Source: an uncultured Blautia sp. (GTDB lineage Bacteria; Bacillota; Clostridia; Lachnospirales; Lachnospiraceae). Taken from it: a stretch of 49,689 nt of DNA. Position numbers and translations under genes: made by a program. Location of the stretch: assembly GCA_934426285.1 (NCBI GenBank), contig CAKRYE010000010.1, positions 1-49,689 on the forward strand, written 5' to 3'. Shown here one piece after another: positions 10,737 through 19,992 of this stretch; within the stretch, counting starts at the first letter, position 1, and every line of letters starts with the position of its first letter. The notes under the pieces were generated by a model, which had not been told where the DNA came from, ran no database searches, and worked only from the letters and a program-made list of their open reading frames with translations.

Positions 10737-12173
10737 CTATTCCTTTACCGGACTGTCTATAACTGCACAGATTGTTTCATTACTACTGTCACTGAGCCCC
10801 TGTAATTCCAGTCCCTGTTCCATGTATCTTCTCATATTTCGCACAAATTGTCCAGTAATCTGTTCTCCCGGCACAATAACAGGAATCCCCGGAGGATACA
10901 GATAAGCAAATTCACCACTGATTTTTCCTACACTTTCTTCCAGGTAAAATCTCTTCTGATGTGCATCCATAGCCTGGGAAATTGTCATAAATGCCTTCAT
11001 TTTTGCATAGGAAGCATTCTTCTCCGTCTTCTCCGGAACAGTCTCCACCTGTGTATCAATATACTCAATTGCTTTACACAGTCTGTCCATTCCTTCTTTC
11101 GAATCGCCTACAGAAGCAATTCCCAGGACATATTTTTCTGCCTCCATTTCCATCTCTATGTGAAACTCATTTCTCAACCGTCTATGAAGCTCTGTCCCAT
11201 TAATAGAAGTTCCTACTGTAGAAAACAACAGCTTTGACCGATCAAAGTCAAAAACACTGGTACTGTTTATCATCTCCGGAGTTATCAGCCTGATATGTCC
11301 GCACTTCATCAGCCGCTGTCTGGTTTTCTCCAGCTGCGAAGTAAATTCTGCAAACATTTCTTTTCCTGTCATATTCATTCTGTCCATACAGGCATCCATG
11401 CTGGCCATAAGAATATAGGAAGGACTGCTGGTCTGATAGATACCCATAAATCTTTTTATTTTTCCCACATTTATTCTGTCACTGCATACATGAAGAACTG
11501 CCGTCTGTGTAAGAGCCGGAAGTGTTTTATGAAAACTCTGAATAACAAGATCCGCTCCAAGCTCTGCTGCAGATACAGGAAAATAATCTGAAAAATGGAA
11601 ATGCGCTCCATGTGCCTCATCTACAATCAAAGGAATCCCATATTTATGTACAGAACGGGCAATACTTTTTACATCTGAGACTACTCCGTCATAGGTAGGA
11701 GACGTAATCAGAACTGCCTGTATATCCTGATTTTCTTCAAGATATCTTTCCACACGGGATGGTGAAATTCCTCCATTTATCCCCAATCTGGAATCTTCAT
11801 GTGGATAAATATATATGGGATGTAAGTCTCTTATATATAATCCATAATAAACAGCCTTATGACAATTTCGCGCCATAAGGATTTTGCCTCCTTTATCTAC
11901 ACAGGCACTGATTGCTGCCAGAAGTGCTGCTGTACTTCCATTTACACTAAAAAAGCATCTCTGGGTTCCATAAATCTGTGCTGCATATTCCTGAGCATCC
12001 CTGATTACTCCTTCTGCATGATGAAGATTATCAAATCCATGAATTTCTGTAATATCCCTGTCAAAAGGAAATGAAGCTGCAGAAGAATTCATATTTCTCT
12101 TATGTCCGGGCATGTGAAAGGGATAATAATCTGACTTTCCGTATTCTTCCAGTTTTTTATATAATCTATCCAT
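10737..12173 (-). CDS. Orn/Lys/Arg decarboxylase family PLP enzyme
   Basis: This fold-type I PLP protein resembles Bacillus SpeA/YaaO. It has an HMPGHKR start motif (20-26), DEAHGAH (185-191) binding the cofactor, and SFHKTLPALTQ with the Schiff-base lysine at residue 216. At 478 aa it is the short Gram-positive form without the wing domain. It may decarboxylate arginine or lysine in polyamine synthesis, but substrate cannot be read from sequence. It begins 26 bp after the response regulator stop and ends 6 bp before the kinase-like gene, so all may share a transcript. Confidence 0.88.
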   Translation of the reverse strand: MDRLYKKLEEYGKSDYYPFHMPGHKRNMNSSAASFPFDRDITEIHGFDNLHHAEGVIRDAQEYAAQIYGTQRCFFSVNGSTAALLAAISACVDKGGKILMARNCHKAVYYGLYIRDLHPIYIYPHEDSRLGINGGISPSRVERYLEENQDIQAVLITSPTYDGVVSDVKSIARSVHKYGIPLIVDEAHGAHFHFSDYFPVSAAELGADLVIQSFHKTLPALTQTAVLHVCSDRINVGKIKRFMGIYQTSSPSYILMASMDACMDRMNMTGKEMFAEFTSQLEKTRQRLMKCGHIRLITPEMINSTSVFDFDRSKLLFSTVGTSINGTELHRRLRNEFHIEMEMEAEKYVLGIASVGDSKEGMDRLCKAIEYIDTQVETVPEKTEKNASYAKMKAFMTISQAMDAHQKRFYLEESVGKISGEFAYLYPPGIPVIVPGEQITGQFVRNMRRYMEQGLELQGLSDSSNETICAVIDSPVKE

Positions 12174-12199
12174 CTTTTCCTTCCAGATCTATTCTTTGA

Positions 12200-12889
12200 T
12201 CAAACCTTAAACCTGTAACCTACTCCCCAGATTGTTTCAATATATTGAGGTTTGGCAGTATTAAATTCAATCTTCTCACGGATTTTTTTAATATGTACTG
12301 TTACTGTAGCAATATCTCCTACTGATTCCATATCCCATATTTCCCTGAAAAGCTCCTCCTTGGTAAATACCCGGTTAGGATTTTCTGCCAGAAATGTAAG
12401 AAGATCATATTCTTTTGAAGTAAAAGTAGTCTCCTCCCCATTTATCCACACCCGGCGGGCAGTCTTATCAATTTTTATACCGCGGATCTCTATAATATCA
12501 TTTTTATTTACATTGGAACCAACCAGACGATTATATCTCTCCATATGTGCCTTTACTCTTGCCACCAGTTCACTTGGACTGAAAGGCTTAGTCATATAAT
12601 CATCTGCTCCCAGTCCCAGACCGCGGATTTTATCAATGTCATCTTTTTTAGCTGACACCATAATGATCGGTATATTTTTGGTCTGACGTACCTGACGGCA
12701 GATATCAAATCCATCCACTTCCGGCAACATCAGATCCAGGATGATCAGATCAAATTCTTCATTTAATGCTCTGTCCAGTCCTGTATCGCCTCTGTTACAT
12801 ATCTCTACCTCAAATCCGGAAAGTTCCAGATAATCTTTCTCCAGATCTGCAATAGCCTCTTCATCCTCTATAATTAATATTCTGCTCAT
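12200..12889 (-). CDS. OmpR/PhoB-family response regulator
   Basis: The receiver domain (MSRILIIEDEE; phosphoacceptor Asp52 in LIILDLMLP) is followed by a winged-helix DNA-binding domain (about 130-228, ending ETIWGVGYRFKV). The longest frame adds 25 residues, but I start at the ATG at 12889: it is the domain's normal first residue, has AGGAGG at 12901-12906, and overlaps the kinase stop as ATGA. It is therefore translationally coupled to the upstream histidine kinase. Target genes are unknown; the GTTCAT triple repeat at 21.9 kb is the kind of site this family binds, but no link is shown. Confidence 0.95.
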   Translation of the reverse strand: MSRILIIEDEEAIADLEKDYLELSGFEVEICNRGDTGLDRALNEEFDLIILDLMLPEVDGFDICRQVRQTKNIPIIMVSAKKDDIDKIRGLGLGADDYMTKPFSPSELVARVKAHMERYNRLVGSNVNKNDIIEIRGIKIDKTARRVWINGEETTFTSKEYDLLTFLAENPNRVFTKEELFREIWDMESVGDIATVTVHIKKIREKIEFNTAKPQYIETIWGVGYRFKV

Positions 12890-14028
12890 TTCATTGGTAC
12901 CTCCTGATATTTTCTGAGAACAAAATACATAATTGTGCCGATTCCCAGCCTGCTGGTAGCCCATACCTTGCCACCATGATCTTCCAGAATCTTCTTTACG
13001 ATAGAAAGTCCGATACCACTTCCACCCTTGGAAGAATTTCTGGATACATCGGTTCTGTAAAATCGATCAAAAATATAAACAATATCCTTGGCAGCAATAC
13101 CTTTTCCATTATCTTCGATTTCCACCTGGATAAAATCTCCCACATCCTTGATACGGATCTGAATAATTCCTTTTGGCTTATCCATATATTTAATAGCATT
13201 ACTGATAAGATTATGAATTACACGGCGGATCTGCTCTCCGTCTGCGATTACCTGTACACCGCTTTCCACATAATTGGCATAAACCAGTTCAATTCCTCTT
13301 GTTTCCAGTTCCAGCCCTACTTCTTCTGCACAATCACTAAAATAATCTTCCACATTCAGCTTACTGAAAGTGTACGGTATACGATTTGTATCAATCTTGG
13401 AATAAAAAGTCAGCTCATTGATCAGATGATCCATTTCATTGGTTTTATTATAAATAGTTTTTACATAACGGTCCATCTTTTCCGGAGTATCCGCCACACC
13501 ATCCATGATCCCTTCCACATATCCCTTCACAGCTGTGATGGGCGTTTTCAGATCATGTGAGATATTACTGATCAGTTCTTTATTTTCTTTATCCAATATT
13601 ATTTTTTCCTCTGCAGATTCCTTCAGACGCTTTCTCATTTCCTCAAAATCCTGACATAACTCGGAAAATTCATCATTCCCCTCCACATCCAGTACGAAAT
13701 CAAGATTTCCTTCTTTTATATTTTGAGTTGCCTTCTTTAATTTGACCAAAGGTGTTGCTATACTTCTATATATCCATAAGCCTATGGACAGAGCTGTAAA
13801 TACAAGAATTACTGTCGCCGTAAACAGAAGATCTTTGGCAATAAGTTTTACCTGTGTTTTGCTGTTGGCAGACACTCCCATGGAAATATCATAGACAATT
13901 TCTGAAGAATCTGAATTATGTTGTGCCAGTTTTGTATGACTTAACCCGTATAATGATGCGGAAAACAATAACAGCGGCACTAATATGATCATACCAAATC
14001 CAACTATGATCCTTGTTTTTAATTTCAT
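12886..14028 (-). CDS. Membrane sensor histidine kinase
   Basis: It has two transmembrane segments (about 5-27 and 66-88), a short extracytoplasmic loop of about 40 residues, HAMP, then HisKA with the H-box ISHDLKTPITAVKGY and a HATPase_c domain (N-box NLISNAIKY, DNGKGI, GGSGIGLSI). The tiny sensor loop suggests that it senses the membrane or a partner protein. The start MKLKTRII at 14028 is preferred over the frame's first ATG (14064): the only good -10 (TATAAT at 14071-14076) would place transcription start right at 14064, and TCCT/AGGA at 14037-14040 is 8 nt from 14028. The kinase precedes its regulator, the reverse of the commoner order. Confidence 0.93.
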   Translation of the reverse strand: MKLKTRIIVGFGMIILVPLLLFSASLYGLSHTKLAQHNSDSSEIVYDISMGVSANSKTQVKLIAKDLLFTATVILVFTALSIGLWIYRSIATPLVKLKKATQNIKEGNLDFVLDVEGNDEFSELCQDFEEMRKRLKESAEEKIILDKENKELISNISHDLKTPITAVKGYVEGIMDGVADTPEKMDRYVKTIYNKTNEMDHLINELTFYSKIDTNRIPYTFSKLNVEDYFSDCAEEVGLELETRGIELVYANYVESGVQVIADGEQIRRVIHNLISNAIKYMDKPKGIIQIRIKDVGDFIQVEIEDNGKGIAAKDIVYIFDRFYRTDVSRNSSKGGSGIGLSIVKKILEDHGGKVWATSRLGIGTIMYFVLRKYQEVPMK

Positions 14029-14070
14029 TGAAACCATCCTTTTCTCTGAGCCAATTTTTTTCATAACAAG

Positions 14071-14076
14071 ATTATA
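14071..14076 (-). promoter_or_regulatory. Extended -10 promoter of the two-component operon
   Basis: TGGTATAAT on the minus strand gives an extended -10; no convincing -35 is present. The predicted transcription start (about 14064) shows that the histidine kinase begins at 14028 with a leader of about 36 nt. Confidence 0.5.
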
Positions 14077-14165
14077 CCATAAAGTCTGTTTTCAATATCT
14101 AAATTTTCTATAAAATGATCACACCAATGTCGAAAGTATATTCTGCCAAAGCACCCGGATAATTC

Positions 14166-14213
14166 AAAAAAACAAACAACCATCCTACAAAAAATATGTA
14201 GGATGATTGTTTG
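14166..14213 (-). terminator. metK terminator
   Basis: A stem of 17 positions (14173-14189 with 14197-14213) contains one plus-strand mismatch that becomes U-G on the minus strand. It is followed on that strand by T7 (14166-14172). It lies 28 bp after the metK stop. Confidence 0.93.
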
Positions 14214-14240
14214 CTTTTGTTTAAAGATAACTTTTTTTAA

Positions 14241-15422
14241 TTATGCAAGGTACTTTTTCAGATCATTTACCTTGTCCAGATGTTCCCATGGAAGATCTAC
14301 ATCTGTACGTCCAAAATGTCCGTAAGCAGCTGTCTGTTTGTAGATCGGGCGTCTCAGATCAAGCATTTTAATAATTCCTGCCGGACGAAGGTCAAAATTC
14401 TCACGAACTATCTCAACTAATTTGGTATCTGAAAGCTTACCTGTGCCAAATGTTTCCACATGGATAGATGTAGGACGTGCAACACCGATTGCATAAGAAA
14501 GCTGAATTTCGCACTTGTCAGCCAGGCCTGCTGCTACAATATTTTTTGCAACATAACGTGCTGCATAAGCTGCAGAACGGTCTACCTTTGTGCAGTCCTT
14601 ACCGGAAAAAGCTCCGCCGCCGTGACGACCGGCTCCGCCATAAGTATCTACAATAATCTTACGTCCTGTAAGTCCACTGTCACCGTGAGGTCCGCCGATT
14701 ACGAAACGTCCTGTAGGATTGATAAAATATTTTGTATTCTCATCCACCATATTTGCCGGAATAACCTCATCAAAAACATATTTCTTAATATCTTTATGAA
14801 TCTGCTCCTGTGTAACATCAGGATCATGCTGAGTAGAGCATACAACTGCATCAATACGTACAGGTTTTCCTGCCTCATCATATTCTACAGTAACCTGTGT
14901 TTTTCCATCTGGTCTTAAATAGCTTAATGTACCATCTTTACGGATTTTTGTCAGCTGACGAGCAAGCTTATGGGACATATTAATAGCATATGGCATATAT
15001 TCCTCTGTTTCGTTGGAAGCATAACCAAACTGGATTCCCTGATCTCCTGCACCGATAGCATCAATCTCGTCTTCTCCCATTTTAGCTTCCAGAGCTTTAT
15101 CTACTCCGAGAGCAATGTCTGCAGACTGTTCATCAATTGCAGTGATTACCGCACAGGTATCTGCATCAAAGCCATATTTACCACGTGTATATCCAATTTC
15201 ACGTACTGTATCTCTTACAATCTTCTGGATGTCCACATAAGCATTTGTTGTAATCTCACCCATTACCATTACAAGACCTGTAGTTACAGCTGTTTCACAT
15301 GCAACACGTCCCATTGGGTCTTTTTCCATAATCGCATCAAGAATCGCATCAGAAATAGCATCACACATTTTGTCCGGATGGCCTTCAGTTACAGATTCAG
15401 AAGTAAATAAAATTTTCTCCAT
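14241..15422 (-). CDS. metK: S-adenosylmethionine synthetase
   Basis: MetK makes SAM from methionine and ATP in the cytosol; the product serves the rRNA and tRNA methyltransferases nearby. Family hexapeptide [11 protein letters not shown] and the P-loop-like [19 protein letters not shown] are visible, as are [13 protein letters not shown] at the N-terminus and [11 protein letters not shown] near the C-terminus. The usual Pro in GKDPTKVDRS is Cys here, and the usual Met of DQGxMFGY is Gln; both positions vary little in the family but neither is catalytic. At 393 aa it is normal. It is a single-gene unit with its own SAM-I riboswitch and terminator. Confidence 0.98.
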   Translation of the reverse strand: MEKILFTSESVTEGHPDKMCDAISDAILDAIMEKDPMGRVACETAVTTGLVMVMGEITTNAYVDIQKIVRDTVREIGYTRGKYGFDADTCAVITAIDEQSADIALGVDKALEAKMGEDEIDAIGAGDQGIQFGYASNETEEYMPYAINMSHKLARQLTKIRKDGTLSYLRPDGKTQVTVEYDEAGKPVRIDAVVCSTQHDPDVTQEQIHKDIKKYVFDEVIPANMVDENTKYFINPTGRFVIGGPHGDSGLTGRKIIVDTYGGAGRHGGGAFSGKDCTKVDRSAAYAARYVAKNIVAAGLADKCEIQLSYAIGVARPTSIHVETFGTGKLSDTKLVEIVRENFDLRPAGIIKMLDLRRPIYKQTAAYGHFGRTDVDLPWEHLDKVNDLKKYLA

Positions 15423-15469
15423 TTTGTTCTCCTTTTTTCATTTCATAGCATATTTTTATACAGATAATA

Positions 15470-15499
15470 AAAAGAAACAGCCCGAAGTAATCGGACTGT
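15470..15499 (-). terminator. Riboswitch expression-platform terminator
   Basis: A 9-bp stem (15477-15485 with 15491-15499, including U-G) is followed on the minus strand by TTTCTTTTTATT. It lies 22 nt after the 3' edge of the SAM-I aptamer and about 50 nt before the metK start, so it is the switch that is off when SAM is bound. Confidence 0.85.
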
Positions 15500-15520
15500 C
15501 TGAATGAATGCTTCAACAAT

Positions 15521-15626
15521 CCTCTTATTGTTCGATCACTCGCTCAGGTTGGCACCTTCCTCCGCATAAAAAGGGGTTGCCGTGGCTTCTCAGATCCTTT
15601 GTATCTCCACCACTCTGAATAAAAGG
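15521..15626 (-). ncRNA. SAM-I (S-box) riboswitch aptamer
   Basis: The minus strand carries the S-box hallmarks in order: CAGAG-GGTGGAG, GAGAAGCCACGGCAACC (the conserved GGCAACC) and GGTGCCAACC. The closing P1 helix is nine base pairs (CCUUUUAUU at 15618-15626 with AAUAAGAGG at 15521-15529, one U-G). The aptamer lies directly upstream of metK and ahead of an intrinsic terminator, so high SAM should cause premature termination. Confidence 0.95.
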
Positions 15627-15659
15627 CTATTACTAATTATTCACTTTTCTGCACAACTT

Positions 15660-15688
15660 ACAATATACTCAACCCTTTGTAATGTCAA
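15660..15688 (-). promoter_or_regulatory. metK promoter
   Basis: On the minus strand TTGACA (15683-15688) and TATTGT (15660-15665) are 17 bp apart, ending about 35 bp before the riboswitch aptamer. Confidence 0.8.
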
Positions 15689-15720
15689 GCATAAATTCTA
15701 TTTTTATAGAAATTTTATAA

Positions 15721-17013
15721 TCATCCAACTCTCAGACGGAACTTCTGGATTTCCTTTTCACTGGAAACTCTTTCAATCTCAGCTCCCAAAGCTCTAAGCT
15801 TCTCTTCGAAATTCTCATATCCTCTCTGGATGTATACAATATCATCTACTACCGTAATACCATCAGCTGCCAGGCCTGCAATTACAAGAGCAGCACCTGC
15901 CCGCAGATCAGGAGCACTGACTCTGGCACCTGTAAGTTTATTTACACCATCAATAATTGCAGAGTTCCCCTCTACTTTGATGTTGGCCCCCATACGTGAC
16001 AGCTCATCTGCATATTTGAATCTGTTTTCAAAAATACTCTCTGTTACAATACTGGTTCCTTCTGCAAGAGCCAGGGTAACAGCAATCTGTGGCTGCATAT
16101 CTGTAGGGTATCCCGGATAGGGAAGAGTTTTTACATGAGTACGATGAAGTCTGCCTGTAGCGCGTACACGTACCGCATCATCAAATTCCTCAACCTCACA
16201 TCCGATTTCCTCAAGCTTGGCAGTAGTTGCTTCCAGATGTTTCGGGATTACATTCTTTACTGTAACATCTCCACCTGTTGCTGCTGCAGCAAACATAAAG
16301 GTACCAGCCTCAATCTGATCAGGAATAATAGAATATTCTGTGCGATGAAGCTTCTCCACACCTTTGATACGGATCACATCTGTTCCTGCACCCTTAATGT
16401 TGGCACCCATACTGTTCAGGAAATTGGCTACATCTACTACATGCGGTTCTCTTGCTGCATTCTCAATAATTGTACGTCCAGGTGCAAGAGAAGCAGCCAT
16501 CATAATATTGATTGTCGCTCCCACAGATACAACATCAAGGAAAATATGGCTTCCATGAAGATTCTTAGCCTTTGCTACAATAGCTCCATGTAAAATATCC
16601 ACATCTGCCCCCAGCGCTCTGAATCCCTTCAGATGCTGGTCAATGGGACGGCTTCCAATATTGCAGCCTCCCGGAAGAGGTACTTCTGCATGCTTATATT
16701 TACCAAGAAGAGCTCCAAGCAGATAGTAAGAAGCTCTTATTTTCTTAATATACTCATAATCTACACTTACATCACCAATGGTAGAACCATTGATCTTAAC
16801 TGTTGACTTATTAATACGGTCTACCTGTGCTCCAATGCCGGCGATTGCTTCAAGTAAAACATTAATGTCTCTTACATCAGGCAGATTCTCAATTAAAATA
16901 GTCTCATCAGTCATAATTGCTGCTGCAAGAATTGCCAGTGCTGCATTCTTTGCACCTGCGATTTCCACTTCACCTACTAAAGGATTTCCACCTTTTATTA
17001 CATATTGTTCCAT
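15721..17013 (-). CDS. murA: UDP-N-acetylglucosamine 1-carboxyvinyltransferase
   Basis: MurA transfers enolpyruvate from PEP to UDP-GlcNAc, the first committed step of peptidoglycan synthesis. The N-terminal Lys22-Asn23 of AGAKNAAL is present. The reactive cysteine, the fosfomycin target, is Cys117 in PLPGGCNIGSRPIDQH, so intrinsic target-based fosfomycin resistance by Cys-to-Asp is not expected. At 430 aa it is normal. Firmicutes often have two copies; this one could be MurA or MurZ. Its own promoter lies at 17101-17128. Confidence 0.97.
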   Translation of the reverse strand: MEQYVIKGGNPLVGEVEIAGAKNAALAILAAAIMTDETILIENLPDVRDINVLLEAIAGIGAQVDRINKSTVKINGSTIGDVSVDYEYIKKIRASYYLLGALLGKYKHAEVPLPGGCNIGSRPIDQHLKGFRALGADVDILHGAIVAKAKNLHGSHIFLDVVSVGATINIMMAASLAPGRTIIENAAREPHVVDVANFLNSMGANIKGAGTDVIRIKGVEKLHRTEYSIIPDQIEAGTFMFAAAATGGDVTVKNVIPKHLEATTAKLEEIGCEVEEFDDAVRVRATGRLHRTHVKTLPYPGYPTDMQPQIAVTLALAEGTSIVTESIFENRFKYADELSRMGANIKVEGNSAIIDGVNKLTGARVSAPDLRAGAALVIAGLAADGITVVDDIVYIQRGYENFEEKLRALGAEIERVSSEKEIQKFRLRVG

Positions 17014-17100
17014 AAATACACCTCTGTAATTATTTTCACTCCCTGTGCGGAGACGAATAAATTATTCTCAAATGATCGTCTGTTTTTAAGTCAATTGTAT

Positions 17101-17128
17101 ATTATAGCATATATTTATCATTTGTAAA
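17101..17128 (-). promoter_or_regulatory. murA promoter
   Basis: On the minus strand TTTACA (17123-17128), a 16-bp spacer, and TATAAT (17101-17106) preceded by TGC. It gives murA a leader of about 80 nt. Confidence 0.65.
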
Positions 17129-17151
17129 CAAAAATATTATCTCACTGGTTA

Positions 17152-17655
17152 CTATGCCCCGGTATTTATTATTTCCAAAACTGCTGCAAGACTCTCTTCC
17201 AAATCTTTCCCTTCTTCATCTACAACAATATCAGCGTATTTTTCATATAAGGGAACTCTCTCTTCATACAGATCCTTTAAAGTCTGTCCCTCTTTCAATA
17301 AAACGCCCCGTCCCCTCAAATTGCCAAGACGTTTTGAAAGTGATTCCAATGATATTTTCAGATAAACTACTTTTCCTATAGACTTTAAATGTTTCATTGC
17401 TTCTTCGCAATAAATAACACTTCCTCCAGGAGCAATTACTGTTTCTGTCACATCTACAGAAGCATTAACCTTATTTTCTATTTCCTTGAATTTCTCCGGT
17501 CCTTCCTGAGCAATAATCTGTGAAAGCTTTCTTTTCTCCTGCTTCTGAATCACAAGATCCGTATCCAGAAACTGATACCCAAGTGCTTTTGCTAAAATTA
17601 CTCCTATGGTGCTTTTTCCTGAACCAGGCATTCCTATTAACGTCACATTATTCAT
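17152..17655 (-). CDS. aroK: Shikimate kinase
   Basis: It phosphorylates shikimate in the aromatic amino acid pathway. The P-loop GMPGSGKS is at 8-15, followed by FLDTDLVIQ (shikimate-binding Asp), the family's GxxxF-type segment EGPEKFKEIE, the substrate-binding GG of IAPGGS, and LRGRGVLL in the lid. About 167 aa is typical. The longest frame adds 11 residues; I start at ATG 17655 because AGAGGA lies at the right distance and the domain begins there. No other aro gene is nearby. Confidence 0.93.
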   Translation of the reverse strand: MNNVTLIGMPGSGKSTIGVILAKALGYQFLDTDLVIQKQEKRKLSQIIAQEGPEKFKEIENKVNASVDVTETVIAPGGSVIYCEEAMKHLKSIGKVVYLKISLESLSKRLGNLRGRGVLLKEGQTLKDLYEERVPLYEKYADIVVDEEGKDLEESLAAVLEIINTGA

Positions 17656-17700
17656 TATTATTCCTCTTATTTTAGCATATATGATCATCAGGTGTAAATA

Positions 17701-18288
17701 CTAACGTTTTTTCCCTGTACCTTTTTTATTCTTTTTTACACTATAGCCAAAGGTTCCCAGTTTTTTTCCTGTTCCAAGATATTCTCCGTGGGAATATACC
17801 AGCATTTTGGCATCATTCAGATGAAATTTCTTTTTTTCATCCATATATGCAGGATCCGCATGGACAGCCAGTACATCTGCCAGAAACATATGATGGGAAC
17901 CTAATTCCAGCACCTGTTTTACCCTGCATTCGATACTGACCGGTGACTCCAGGATCATAGGCGCTTTCACAAAATCAGCCTTCTCCCGGGTAAGCTTCAT
18001 TTCTTTAAATTTATCAACATCTCGACCGGAGCGCACTCCACAATAATCTGTTGCATATGCCAGCTTCTCTGTAGTCAGGTTGATTACAAATTCTCCTGTT
18101 TTCCTTATCATTTCATAGGAATACCGGGAAGGACGCACTGAAATAGATACCATTGGCGGATTTGTACATACGGTTCCTGCCCATGCAACTGTCAGTATAT
18201 TATCATTTCCCTCTCCATCTGTAACACTGACCATCACTGCCGGCAGCGGATAAAGCATATTTCCGGCTTTCCAGGTTTCTTTTGCCAT
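17701..18288 (-). CDS. Flavin reductase family FMN-binding protein
   Basis: The 195-aa protein has the split-barrel flavin reductase-like pattern: start with PLPAVMVSVTDGEGNDNILTVAWAG, NPPMVSISVRPSRYSYEMI (FMN phosphate contact region), and EFVINL. Members bind FMN and serve as NAD(P)H:flavin oxidoreductases or flavoredoxin-like electron carriers. Partner and physiological role are unknown. The C-terminus ends in a lysine-rich tail (KKNKKGTGKKR). It sits 17 bp after the pyrophosphatase stop. Confidence 0.88.
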   Translation of the reverse strand: MAKETWKAGNMLYPLPAVMVSVTDGEGNDNILTVAWAGTVCTNPPMVSISVRPSRYSYEMIRKTGEFVINLTTEKLAYATDYCGVRSGRDVDKFKEMKLTREKADFVKAPMILESPVSIECRVKQVLELGSHHMFLADVLAVHADPAYMDEKKKFHLNDAKMLVYSHGEYLGTGKKLGTFGYSVKKNKKGTGKKR

Positions 18289-18305
18289 TTATTTTCTTCC
18301 TGTCC

Positions 18306-19976
18306 TTAATTATAATCATTCTGTCCTGCCTGTGCAGCTTCCATAAGTGCCGGAATCAGCTGTTTCTTACGGGAAACTACACCCTTCAGATCAAATACAC
18401 CATCCTTTGGTTCCATATGAAATGCCGTACTGGCCATTTCTTCACTTCCCTCACCATAATAGAGAAGCTCTGTAGACTCCTCAATGATGTTCGTCAGCAT
18501 AAAGAATACACGGGATACGCCGTGACGTCCACATTCACTGACCATAAACGGAATCAGACGTTCTTTGATTTCTATCAGTTCATCGCTGTCCATGGAACTT
18601 ATCTGACCAACACCAAAACTGATTTCATCTTCAGCAATAAATTTTTTGTAATCCTGATAGAAAATCTCTTCCGGTGATTTATCCTTCAGATTACTTCCTG
18701 CCTTGAACATTTCCCTGGCAAACTGCTCAATATTAATTCCTGCAATAAGTGCCAATGCTCCTGCTGCCATTTTATCTGATAACGTGCATGTAGGAGAACG
18801 GAACATCAATGTATCTGAAATAATTGCAGCACAGAGAAGTCCGGCAATATTTGGCGGAATTTCCAGTTTTTGCTCGCCATACATCTCATACAAAATTGTA
18901 GCTGTACATCCAACCGGCTGATTTCTGAAGGAAATCGGACTTATGGTCTCCAGTGAACCAAGTTTATGATGATCTATAATTTCTACAATCTCTGCCTTGT
19001 CGATATTATCAACTGCCTGATCTTTTTCATTGTGGTCTACAAGTGCTACTTTCTTTTTATGCATATCCAGAAAATTTCTTCGGGAAATTGTTCCGATACA
19101 TTTTCCCTTTTTGTTAATCACAGGGAATGCACGATGACGATGTTTGATCATCTCATTCTGAATATCATCTGTAAAATCTTCTGTACTGAATGTAACCAGA
19201 TTATCTGTTTTCATAATATATCTTACAGGAATACTCTGGTTGATCAATCTTGCAATCGTAAAAGTATCATAGGGAGACATAATAATGGCAATTTCTTTTT
19301 CATGAGCAAGCTTGATCACCTTCTCAGTTACTTCAATTCCCATTCCCACAATAATACAGCTTACATTCTGGGCAATTGCCTGAAGATGATCCTCTTCTCT
19401 GTCTCCCATAATAATAAGGTCATCCTCTTCAATATAGGCTTTAAGCATTTCCGGATTTGCAGTTCCCACCAGAACTTTTCCCTTTGTGAAATATCCATGC
19501 TCATTTCCCTCAATCACAGTACCTGCAATTGTTTCAGCAATTCTTCTGTACTGTGTTCTTGCTCTGGACAGAAGATAACTGTCAGTAGTATCCATGTAGG
19601 TCTTTGCAATATCCCCAATTGTAATAAGACCTTCCAGCTGTCCTTCCCTATCTCTGATCGGAAGGGAAACGATACTTTTCTCCATCATCAGATCCCATGC
19701 ATTTTTAAGGGACATGCTTTTATCTGCATCAGGACTCATACGGATATCCATATCCTTTACCTGAGTTCCAATATTAGACAGATATCCCGGTGGCAGCATT
19801 CCAAAACGATTTAATACATATTCTGTTTCTTCATTGATCTGTCCCGCACGCTTAGGAATATATTTTACTTTCTGGGAAGTTCTGTTTTTAATGTCTGCAT
19901 AGGCAATTGCTGAACAGATTGAATCTGTATCCGGATTTTTATGACCTATTACAAATATTCTTTCCTGATTTCTCAT
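18306..19976 (-). CDS. ppaC: Manganese-dependent inorganic pyrophosphatase with CBS and DRTGG domains
   Basis: This family II pyrophosphatase hydrolyses PPi. Metal ligands are clear: GHKNPDTDS (His12, Asp16, Asp18) and DHHKLGSL in the DHH half, and SRKKQLIPAL in the C-terminal DHHA2 half. A regulatory insert after about residue 70 holds a CBS motif (LITIGDIAKTYMDT), a DRTGG domain (about 130-245), then a second CBS (TISRRNFLDM). Such CBS-PPases are inhibited by AMP/ADP and activated by ATP and diadenosine polyphosphates. At 556 aa it matches the domain-inserted class. Confidence 0.95.
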   Translation of the reverse strand: MRNQERIFVIGHKNPDTDSICSAIAYADIKNRTSQKVKYIPKRAGQINEETEYVLNRFGMLPPGYLSNIGTQVKDMDIRMSPDADKSMSLKNAWDLMMEKSIVSLPIRDREGQLEGLITIGDIAKTYMDTTDSYLLSRARTQYRRIAETIAGTVIEGNEHGYFTKGKVLVGTANPEMLKAYIEEDDLIIMGDREEDHLQAIAQNVSCIIVGMGIEVTEKVIKLAHEKEIAIIMSPYDTFTIARLINQSIPVRYIMKTDNLVTFSTEDFTDDIQNEMIKHRHRAFPVINKKGKCIGTISRRNFLDMHKKKVALVDHNEKDQAVDNIDKAEIVEIIDHHKLGSLETISPISFRNQPVGCTATILYEMYGEQKLEIPPNIAGLLCAAIISDTLMFRSPTCTLSDKMAAGALALIAGINIEQFAREMFKAGSNLKDKSPEEIFYQDYKKFIAEDEISFGVGQISSMDSDELIEIKERLIPFMVSECGRHGVSRVFFMLTNIIEESTELLYYGEGSEEMASTAFHMEPKDGVFDLKGVVSRKKQLIPALMEAAQAGQNDYN

Positions 19977-19992
19977 ACAGTTTTTAACCTCA

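Noticed and set aside
15182..15187. CACGTG core within metK as a possible parS
   Set aside because: Flanks do not match GTTTCACGTGAAAC; only the central hexamer is shared.
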